The position numbers and the translations under genes are program-made. Of a stretch of DNA of 6,395 bases, positions 1 to 4,956 are shown piece by piece. The stretch's first letter is position 1; every line of letters begins with the position of its first letter. This DNA comes from Lachnoclostridium sp. UBA1781 (GTDB lineage: Bacteria > Bacillota > Clostridia > Lachnospirales > Lachnospiraceae). The stretch spans positions 214 to 6,608 of the forward strand of contig DCGJ01000052.1 of the NCBI GenBank assembly GCA_002315495.1. Reading direction: 5' to 3'. The notes under the pieces were generated by a model. That model did not search any database. It worked only from the letters and a program-made list of their open reading frames with translations, and was not told the DNA's origin.

Positions 1-454
1 CACCGCCAAACAAACCGATTTTTCCGCCCTTTGCATAAGGAGCCAAAAGGTCAATAACCTTAATTCCGGTTTCCAAAATCTCAGCAACGGGACTCTGTTC
101 CGCCATCTTTGGCGGTTCCCGGTGAATACACCAATGCTCGCAGTTATCAACGGAAAGGGATTCCCCTCCGTCCAAAGCTTCGCCTAACGCGTTAAATGCT
201 CTTCCAAGTACATGCTCGCCTACCGGAACCCGAAGTCCGGAGCCACTGGCCACAACCTCCATGTCCTTTGCCAGGCCTTCACTCGGACCTAACATAATGC
301 AGCGCACCGTGCCGTCACCGATGTGCTGAGCAACCTCCATTGCGATTTCAACACCATCTACATCAACATACAAGGCTTCTTTAATGGATGGAAGGTCTCC
401 CTCAAATTGTACGTCCACAACCGGACCGGAGACCTGAATAATTTTACCTGCCAT
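1..454 (-). CDS. atpD: F1Fo ATP synthase subunit beta, N-terminal part (runs off the left edge)
   Basis: Beta carries the catalytic nucleotide sites of the cytoplasmic F1 head and makes or hydrolyses ATP as gamma rotates. Only the first 151 codons are visible. The protein starts MAGKIIQVSGPVVDVQF, the typical beta-barrel start of this family. It continues through conserved stretches such as GLRVPVGEHVLGRAFNALG and ETGIKVIDLLAPYAKGGKIG, and the window stops after GLFGG, just inside the Walker A motif (GGAGVGKT in the family). It is therefore partial because of the window edge, not broken. The ATG lies 2 bases after the atpG stop, and its AAGGAAGG ribosome binding site is inside the last atpG codons, so the two are probably translationally coupled. 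Two cysteines close together (residues in NCEHWC, around 108-112) are a small local peculiarity. atpC (epsilon) would be expected further left but is not visible. Confidence 0.98.
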   Translation of the reverse strand, partial: MAGKIIQVSGPVVDVQFEGDLPSIKEALYVDVDGVEIAMEVAQHIGDGTVRCIMLGPSEGLAKDMEVVASGSGLRVPVGEHVLGRAFNALGEALDGGESLSVDNCEHWCIHREPPKMAEQSPVAEILETGIKVIDLLAPYAKGGKIGLFGG

Positions 455-456
455 AG

Positions 457-1437
457 TTAGCCTTCCTTCCGTTCATTATTCATTCTGGCTTTTGCTTCAT
501 CCTGCTTTTTGATGACAGCCATTTGCTTCGCCTTTATCTTTTTTCTGCGCAGCGCCTTCGCTCCGCCGATCACTTCCGTAATCTCCTGCGTAATGGCTGC
601 CTGACGCAGACGATTAAACTGAATGGACAGTTCCGCGAGCATCAGCTCCGCATTTTGCGTCGCGGTCTGCATGGCCATCATTCGTGCGCTCTCCTCTGCT
701 GCGAAGCTCTCGGTAAGAGCACCATACAGATAACCGGTCACATAATTTCTGGCCAGATTCTCCAGAACCGCTTTTGGAGACGGTTCAATCAATACCCATT
801 TATCTTCCTCGGGCATTCCCTTCTCTTTTCGCTTTCCTGCAAGAAATTCATGTGTCGGAAGCGGAAGTAATTTCTTCACATGCACCTCTTCGTTCAGCGA
901 GTTGACCATGTGAGTATATACAATATAAACCTCATCAAGCTGCTCCTGCGAATACGCATCAAGAACATACTCCGCAATCGCTCTCACTCGGAAAATGTTC
1001 GGGTTATTCGCAGGCATATGAAAATCGTCTGCCACCGGATACCCTTCGTGGCTAAGCGCGTGCCAGCCCACCTCGCCAACCGGATAGACCTTATAATCCT
1101 CTGCTTCGGAGAACAGTTTTCTTGCCTCTTTCAGTACATTCAGATTGTACGCTCCGGCCATCCCTTTGTCTCCGGTAACCACAATGAAACCTTTTCTCTT
1201 CACAAGCTCACGATCGTCGGATTCACGGTTATCAAAATAGAGATGTCGAATCGTCGGAAAATTATACAGCGTATCCTTAATCTGCTTTCGGACTGCCGAG
1301 AAAAACGGCATCGTCTCCTCCAGATTCTTCTTCGCCTTCTGGACCTTCATGGAAGATACGGTGTACATGGCCTTCGTAATCTTCATGGTGTCACGAATGC
1401 TTCGGATTCGGTTTTGAATCTCGGTAGTGTTTGCCAT
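457..1437 (-). CDS. atpG: F1Fo ATP synthase subunit gamma with a basic C-terminal extension
   Basis: Gamma is the central rotor shaft of F1. Its N- and C-terminal helices form a coiled coil inside the alpha3beta3 ring, and its foot sits on the c-ring. The 326-residue product has the N-terminal helix (NRIRSIRDTMKITKAM, residues 9-24), a Rossmann-like middle with TGDKGMAGAYN (88-98), and the conserved C-terminal helix NRLRQAAITQEITEVIGGAKAL (275-296 region). Typical bacterial gammas end at about this AKAL/SAL position, near 285-300 residues. Here 30 more residues follow (297-326), starting RRKKIKAK, with 12 Lys/Arg against 4 acidic residues. The start is well supported: AAAGGAGGT at 1444-1452, 6 bases before the ATG. 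The gene lies 53 bases after atpA, the gap holding a perfect hairpin, and 2 bases before atpD. Identity is certain; the role of the tail is unknown. Confidence 0.97.
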   Translation of the reverse strand: MANTTEIQNRIRSIRDTMKITKAMYTVSSMKVQKAKKNLEETMPFFSAVRKQIKDTLYNFPTIRHLYFDNRESDDRELVKRKGFIVVTGDKGMAGAYNLNVLKEARKLFSEAEDYKVYPVGEVGWHALSHEGYPVADDFHMPANNPNIFRVRAIAEYVLDAYSQEQLDEVYIVYTHMVNSLNEEVHVKKLLPLPTHEFLAGKRKEKGMPEEDKWVLIEPSPKAVLENLARNYVTGYLYGALTESFAAEESARMMAMQTATQNAELMLAELSIQFNRLRQAAITQEITEVIGGAKALRRKKIKAKQMAVIKKQDEAKARMNNERKEG

Positions 1438-1453
1438 TACCGTACCTCCTTTC

Positions 1454-1474
1454 TGGAAAATGCAGCATTTTCCA
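1454..1474 (-). promoter_or_regulatory. Perfect inverted repeat / RNA hairpin just before the atpG ribosome binding site
   Basis: Arms at 1454-1463 (TGGAAAATGC on the plus strand) and 1465-1474 (GCATTTTCCA) are exact inverted copies around one central base. In RNA this gives a stem of about 8-9 bp with a 3-5 base loop. In the mRNA it ends one base before the AAAGGAGGT of atpG. No U-run follows, so it is not an intrinsic terminator. A role in mRNA processing or stability, or in setting gamma translation against alpha (needed 1:3), is inference. Confidence 0.7.
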
Positions 1475-1490
1475 AGTTCGAAATCAATAC

Positions 1491-3290
1491 TTATACTTCC
1501 ACAGTATTCTGTGCTTTAAAATCATTCGCCGCATTTACCAAAGCCTCACGAAGCTCGTCGGTTAATACCTTACCACTGCGAAGTTCTTCCATCACGTTCT
1601 CGCAGTTCGTATGCATGTAAGAAAGAAGCTCTGCTTTCTTCTTAGACACTTCTCGAATCGGGAACTCGTCAAATGCTCCGGCGCCGGAAGAAACCAATAA
1701 TGCTACCTGCTCCTCCATCGAATATGGATGTCCTAACGGCTGCTTCAAAAGTTCCATCAGTGCCTTACCATGATTCAGCTGCTTCTTCGTACTATCATCC
1801 AACTCGGAGGAGAACTGTGTGAAGACCTCCATCTCACGATACTGTGCCAAATCAATACGAATCGTACCGGCAGCTTTCTTCATCGCCTTCGTCTGAGCCG
1901 CACCACCAACACGGGATACGGAAAGACCGACATTTACCGCAGGACGCTGACCGGCGAAGAACAACTCGCTTTCCAGATAAATCTGTCCGTCGGTAATGGA
2001 AATGACGTTCGTCGGAATGTATGCGGATACATCTCCCGCCTGCGTTTCGATAATAGGAAGCGCAGTAATGGAGCCGCCACCCTTTTCATCGCTCATTCGG
2101 CTGCTTCGCTCCAACAGTCTGGAGTGAAGATAGAAAACGTCACCCGGATAAGCCTCACGGCCCGGAGAACGCTCCAAAAGGAGGGATAACGCACGGTATG
2201 CAACCGCATGCTTGGAAAGGTCATCATACACGATCAGGACGTCTTTCCCCTTCTCCATAAAGTACTCTGCCAAGGCAGTGCCCGCATATGGAGCAATATA
2301 CTGTAACGGAGCCGGATCCGATGCCGTTGAACATACAACGGTCGTGTATTCCATTGCCCCTGCTGTCTTCAAATTGTTCACCAGTCTGGCAACCGTGGAA
2401 GCCTTCTGACCTATGGCAACATAGATACAAATGACATCCTTGCCCTTTTGGTTCAGAATAGTGTCCATGGCAATGCTGGTCTTACCGGTCTGTCGGTCAC
2501 CGATAATCAGCTCACGCTGACCGCGGCCGATTGGGAACATCGAGTCAATTGCCAGAATTCCGGTCTCCATCGGTTCTCTTACGGACTGACGGTCCATAAT
2601 TCCCGGTGCCGGACGCTCGAGCGGATAGAAATTATCCGAAGGAATCTCACCCGCATCGTCAATCGGTGCTCCGAGCGCATCCACCATACGGCCAAGATAC
2701 GCATCTCCTACCGGAATACCGGCCTGCGTTTCGGTACGAGCCACACGACTGCCGGCCTTAATCTCCTGGTCGCTGCCAAACAACACAATACCGACCTCAT
2801 CGGTACGAATGTCCTGCACCATGCCCTTAACACCGGAATCGAAGATGACGATTTCTCCATACTTTGCATGGTCAATTCCATCCGCGTTGCAGATTCCGTC
2901 GCCAACCCAGGTAACGGTTCCCACCTCGCGCTTGCTGTTTGCAAGAACGAAATCATCCATGGTCTTCCGAAGAGAAACAAGCAGCTTGTCGGTTTCCTCA
3001 TGCCGAACATGATGTCCGATGGTTTTTGCTTTTTTCGCTTTCTTCTCCGGCTCATAGGAGATATTCAAAGACTCGTGAAGAGCCTTCTTCAGCTGGTTGA
3101 TTCTTCCCTGCTCACTCCAGTCAAATTCGGCCGTTCCCACGCGAAGAATGAAGCCGCTCTTAAGCGCTACATCCTGCTCCATAACGAATTCCACGTCCTG
3201 GTCGCCGGCCTCACGCTTTGCATACGCCTTCAAGCCCTCTAACTGTGCCTCTGTCGGAGGCGTAACATATTTTAGAATTGCTTTAACCAC
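1491..3290 (-). CDS. atpA: F1Fo ATP synthase subunit alpha, fused at its N-terminus to a delta C-terminal domain
   Basis: Alpha forms the non-catalytic nucleotide sites of the alpha3beta3 head. The product is 599 residues, against about 500-510 usual. Residues from about 99 to the end are a complete ordinary alpha: EVGTVTWVGDGI (122-133), Walker A GDRQTGKT (264-271), Walker B LIVYDDL (352-358) and the arginine-finger segment SVSRVGGAAQ with R460. Residues 4-72 instead match the C-terminal domain of delta (AtpH), and a Lys-rich linker (about 73-98, with KKAKKAK) joins the two. The frame is open throughout. The start is GTG at 3290, set by GGAGG 7 bases upstream; no other plausible start exists before the canonical alpha region. 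The gap to atpF is 2 bases, leaving no room for a separate atpH. The alpha assignment is certain; the delta assignment rests on my alignment from memory of family sequences. Confidence 0.97.
   Translation of the reverse strand: MVKAILKYVTPPTEAQLEGLKAYAKREAGDQDVEFVMEQDVALKSGFILRVGTAEFDWSEQGRINQLKKALHESLNISYEPEKKAKKAKTIGHHVRHEETDKLLVSLRKTMDDFVLANSKREVGTVTWVGDGICNADGIDHAKYGEIVIFDSGVKGMVQDIRTDEVGIVLFGSDQEIKAGSRVARTETQAGIPVGDAYLGRMVDALGAPIDDAGEIPSDNFYPLERPAPGIMDRQSVREPMETGILAIDSMFPIGRGQRELIIGDRQTGKTSIAMDTILNQKGKDVICIYVAIGQKASTVARLVNNLKTAGAMEYTTVVCSTASDPAPLQYIAPYAGTALAEYFMEKGKDVLIVYDDLSKHAVAYRALSLLLERSPGREAYPGDVFYLHSRLLERSSRMSDEKGGGSITALPIIETQAGDVSAYIPTNVISITDGQIYLESELFFAGQRPAVNVGLSVSRVGGAAQTKAMKKAAGTIRIDLAQYREMEVFTQFSSELDDSTKKQLNHGKALMELLKQPLGHPYSMEEQVALLVSSGAGAFDEFPIREVSKKKAELLSYMHTNCENVMEELRSGKVLTDELREALVNAANDFKAQNTVEV
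3075..3281 (-). other. Delta-subunit (OSCP-type) C-terminal domain encoded inside atpA
   Basis: This covers residues 4-72 of the alpha fusion. The segment reads like the last 70 or so residues of bacterial delta in the same order: a PPTEAQLEGLKAYAKRE helix (family: P-L-s-E-e-E-L-k-x-L), a beta strand VEFVMEQD, the turn and strand VALKSGFILRVGTAEFD (family: D-p-x-L-I-G-G-f-x-v-R-I-G-x-x-x-x-D), then S..G.INQLKKAL (family: S-v-x-x-q-L-x-x-L-x-x-x-L). G46, R50, G52 and D57 sit at the conserved positions; the family I-G-G becomes K-S-G. The N-terminal six-helix domain of delta (about 105 residues) is not encoded here. In canonical enzymes the C-terminal domain binds the ends of the b dimer, while the missing N-terminal domain caps the alpha N-termini. 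Confidence 0.85.
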
Positions 3291-3292
3291 AA

Positions 3293-3772
3293 TTATGCCT
3301 CCGAATTATTGATAAATTGATCATATAGAGCAGAGTCGGTTTCCGCACCGCTCTTCTCTGCCATTACCTTCTCCGTTGCGGATGCAATCAATTCGGTAAT
3401 CTCTCGCTCCGCGTCCTTAACGGCCTGCTTCTTGTAGTTCTCCGCATCCTTCTCGGCAGCCGCCTTAATCTTCTCGGCTTCGCCCTGTGCGCGGCTCAAA
3501 ATCTCCTTGCGCTCCGCCTCGGCTTCGTTATGACTTGCAGCCAGAACATCCTTCTTGGCCAAAATCGCATTTGCCTTCTCAGTTTCTGCTTCCTGCTTCG
3601 CAGCTTCTGCATCAGACACCTTTTTCTCGGCTTCCATAAACAGAGCATCCGCTTCTGCCTGTCTTGCAGCCAAAATCTTACGAATCGGCTTAAACAGAAC
3701 AAAACGCATCGCCACCACGAGAATCAGAAGGTTAATTACGGTAAACAGTAAATTCCAATTCAGTTCAATCAC
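3293..3772 (-). CDS. atpF: F1Fo ATP synthase subunit b (peripheral stalk)
   Basis: Subunit b anchors the stator: one membrane helix beside subunit a, then a long cytoplasmic dimeric coiled coil that reaches the top of F1 and holds delta. The 159-residue product has a normal length and design. A hydrophobic N-terminal helix (about residues 7-27) is followed by FKPIRKILAARQAEAD, the usual hinge and stalk start. Then comes an Ala/Glu/Lys-rich coiled coil to about residue 138, and a C-terminal piece ending LYDQFINNSEA. The start is GTG, supported by AAGGAAGGG at 3781-3789 with 8 bases of spacing; the next in-frame Met is residue 22, inside the membrane helix. This is an ordinary b, not a b-delta fusion as known in mycobacteria. 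Its stop is 2 bases before the atpA start, and its last codons carry the atpA ribosome binding site. Confidence 0.96.
   Translation of the reverse strand: MIELNWNLLFTVINLLILVVAMRFVLFKPIRKILAARQAEADALFMEAEKKVSDAEAAKQEAETEKANAILAKKDVLAASHNEAEAERKEILSRAQGEAEKIKAAAEKDAENYKKQAVKDAEREITELIASATEKVMAEKSGAETDSALYDQFINNSEA
3298..3302 (-). promoter_or_regulatory. Ribosome binding site fixing the GTG start of the delta-alpha fusion
   Basis: GGAGG lies within the last codons of atpF, 7 bases before the GTG at 3288-3290. This spacing is close to ideal, and it supports initiation at the delta-like domain rather than at the canonical alpha N-terminus about 95 codons later, where no good site is seen. Confidence 0.85.
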
Positions 3773-3793
3773 TGTATCAGCCCTTCCTTACAA

Positions 3794-4015
3794 TTATTTC
3801 AGCATGATGATAATCAAAAGTGCAATTACGAAACCGTAAATTGCGGTAGCCTCTGCAAGAGCACAACCGAGAATCAAGGTCTTGTTAATCTTACCTTCTG
3901 CCTCCGGCTGTCTTGCGATTGCCTCTGCTGCCTTACCGGTTGCAACACCGATACCGATACCTGCACCAATTGCTGTTAATACGGCGATACCTGCGCCAAG
4001 TGCCAATAAACCCAT
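3794..4015 (-). CDS. atpE: F1Fo ATP synthase subunit c (rotor ring, probably H+-type)
   Basis: Subunit c is the two-helix hairpin lipoprotein-like subunit that forms the ion-driven rotor ring. The 73-residue product has the glycine-rich first helix GAGIGIG (17-23), the conserved polar loop ARQPE (34-38), and the second helix with the ion-binding carboxylate E55 in LAEATAIYG. The Na+-type c subunit of Ilyobacter uses Gln32, Glu65 and Ser66 as side-chain ligands, with Thr67 and Tyr70 supporting. Here the matching positions are Ile22, Glu55, Ala56, Thr57 and Tyr60, so Gln and Ser are lost and proton coupling is favoured (inference). Cys51 near the site is unusual. The start is ATG with TAGGAGGA about 8 bases upstream, one of the strongest sites in the operon, fitting the need for many c copies. 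Confidence 0.97.
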   Translation of the reverse strand: MGLLALGAGIAVLTAIGAGIGIGVATGKAAEAIARQPEAEGKINKTLILGCALAEATAIYGFVIALLIIIMLK

Positions 4016-4047
4016 CTGTTTATCCTCCTAAAAATGTTATTCTTGTC

Positions 4048-4061
4048 TGCTCCGGGGAGCA
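4048..4061 (-). promoter_or_regulatory. Small GC-rich hairpin between atpB and atpE
   Basis: TGCTCC (4048-4053) and GGAGCA (4056-4061) are exact inverted arms with a 2-base centre, within the 57-base atpB-atpE gap and upstream of the atpE ribosome binding site. No U-run follows in the mRNA, so it is not a terminator. It could be an mRNA processing or stability element favouring atpE expression, but the stem is short and chance occurrence is possible. Confidence 0.4.
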
Positions 4062-4072
4062 TGTTCTTATTG

Positions 4073-4759
4073 TTATTCAATAGCCTCACTAATGTAAAGA
4101 CTGGTTAGGAATACGAATACGTACGCCTGCAACAAGCCGTCAAAAAAGTCGAAATACAAACTGAATACGGACGGCAAACCAACAGGTACCACTGCCTCAA
4201 TCAGTTTCATTATGACAAATGCGCCCAAAACGTTACCAAACAATCGCATACACAGAGAAAGTGGTCTGGTAATCAGTTCCAGAACCTTAATCGGTGCCAC
4301 AACTGCCACCGGCTCCGCAAAGCTGTGAGCCCATTTCTTTACACCCTTATGCTTAATTCCTGCGGCCTGTACCAAAACAATACTCATAAGTGCCAAACCT
4401 GCGGTAACATTCAGGTCCTTCGTCGGAGATTTGAAGCCAAAGATACCCACCAGATTCGCCACACCGATATAAAGAAGAACCGTGGTCAGATACGGAACAT
4501 AAGAATGTCCTTCCTCGCCTACCATACCGCCAACCATTCCGGTGAGTTTTTCATAAACCCACTCGATAAATGCCTGCCGTTTGGAGATATTTCTTGTCTT
4601 TAAACCTCTTGTCATCAGGAAGCAAAATAGAATCAGAACCGCCATGATAATCCACGTTACAACGGTGGCCTCATTCACCGCAATTCCGTTTCCAATCGGA
4701 ATCGTAAAGACGGTTTTACAGGCCAGCTCTTCATTCAACTTTTCCGATATTGTATCCAT
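4073..4759 (-). CDS. atpB: F1Fo ATP synthase subunit a (membrane stator channel)
   Basis: Subunit a provides the two ion half-channels next to the c-ring. The 228-residue product has several membrane segments (around 31-50, 88-108, 117-135 and the last two helices near 173-195 and 205-225). It contains the family hallmark RPLSLCMRLFGN; R172 is the essential arginine (R210 of E. coli), and GLLQAYVFVFLTSLYIS is the conserved last helix. I place the start at the ATG at 4759, because AAAGGAGGG lies 8 bases upstream at 4768-4776. An in-frame ATG at 4798 would add 13 charged residues, but it lacks a ribosome binding site and sits about 5 bases after the predicted transcription start. This is the first gene of the operon; no atpI is found upstream. 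Confidence 0.96.
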   Translation of the reverse strand: MDTISEKLNEELACKTVFTIPIGNGIAVNEATVVTWIIMAVLILFCFLMTRGLKTRNISKRQAFIEWVYEKLTGMVGGMVGEEGHSYVPYLTTVLLYIGVANLVGIFGFKSPTKDLNVTAGLALMSIVLVQAAGIKHKGVKKWAHSFAEPVAVVAPIKVLELITRPLSLCMRLFGNVLGAFVIMKLIEAVVPVGLPSVFSLYFDFFDGLLQAYVFVFLTSLYISEAIE

Positions 4760-4767
4760 TTTCTGTT

Positions 4768-4776
4768 CCCTCCTTT
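4768..4776 (-). promoter_or_regulatory. Ribosome binding site of atpB, deciding its start
   Basis: AAAGGAGGG, 8 bases before the ATG at 4757-4759, selects this start over the in-frame upstream ATG at 4796-4798. Confidence 0.85.
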
Positions 4777-4809
4777 CGACATTTTCTCGAATGAACATAG
4801 TTCGCGTAT

Positions 4810-4838
4810 ATTATACTCCTTTTTCGAATGGGTTGCAA
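4810..4838 (-). promoter_or_regulatory. Sigma-A-type promoter of the atp operon
   Basis: A -35 element TTGCAA (4838-4833) and a perfect -10 TATAAT (4815-4810) are separated by exactly 17 bases on the minus strand. Transcription should start near 4803, giving a leader of roughly 43 bases before atpB. The -35 box is embedded in the 8-base palindrome GTTGCAAC (4832-4839), which could be chance or a short protein site. The promoter lies right after the terminator of the preceding gene, so the atp genes form their own unit. Confidence 0.8.
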
Positions 4839-4874
4839 CGCATTTTCCCTATTATCTTTGTCTCCAAGGGGACT

Positions 4875-4912
4875 AAAAAAAGTTGCATTCTACATAAGTA
4901 GAACGCAACTTT
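4875..4912 (-). terminator. Intrinsic terminator of the upstream GGDEF/EAL gene
   Basis: Arms at 4898-4912 and 4879-4893 form a 15-bp stem in the minus-strand RNA (AAAGTTGCGTTCTAC against GTAGAATGCAACTTT). The stem has one G-U pair and a 4-base loop, and it runs into seven U's (4881-4875). It sits 45 bases after the stop codon at 4957-4959 and upstream of the atp promoter, isolating the two transcription units. Confidence 0.93.
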
Positions 4913-4956
4913 CTCGCATTTTTTCACATTTCGGTGTCTCACGCCATCCCAGGGAA

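Noticed and set aside
1454..1474. Hairpin before atpG as an intrinsic terminator or attenuator
   Set aside because: No U-run follows; the next bases in the mRNA are the atpG ribosome binding site.
880..1620. Long plus-strand open frame opposite atpG/atpA (246 codons)
   Set aside because: It is antisense to well-supported conserved genes, has no recognisable family features, and spans two genes and their gap. The similar frame at 2448-3242 opposite atpA was rejected for the same reason.
2958..2960. Internal ATG (alpha residue 111) as a start giving a nearly normal-length alpha without the delta-like domain
   Set aside because: The only purine-rich site upstream (GGAAG) is 3 bases from the ATG, too close. 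The product would also lack the normal alpha N-terminal helix. The GTG at 3290 has a far better site.
3030..3035. Run of six A's in the mRNA in the Lys-rich linker, possibly a frameshift site separating delta-like and alpha parts
   Set aside because: The codon phase (AAA AAA GCA) does not give a classical slippery heptamer, no stimulatory structure is evident, and the frame is already continuous through the linker.
3293..3772. b-delta fusion of the mycobacterial type in atpF
   Set aside because: The b protein has normal length (159 residues) and ends with ordinary stalk sequence; the delta-like part belongs to the alpha gene in a different frame.
4760..4798. Upstream ATG at 4798 as the atpB start, adding 13 residues
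   Set aside because: It would lie about 5 bases from the predicted transcription start with no ribosome binding site, and the added charged residues are not typical of the family.
4851..4879. GATAAT (4856-4851) as a second -10 box for the atp operon
   Set aside because: At proper spacing the -35 position reads TTTTTA within the terminator U-run, much weaker than the TTGCAA-17-TATAAT promoter just downstream.
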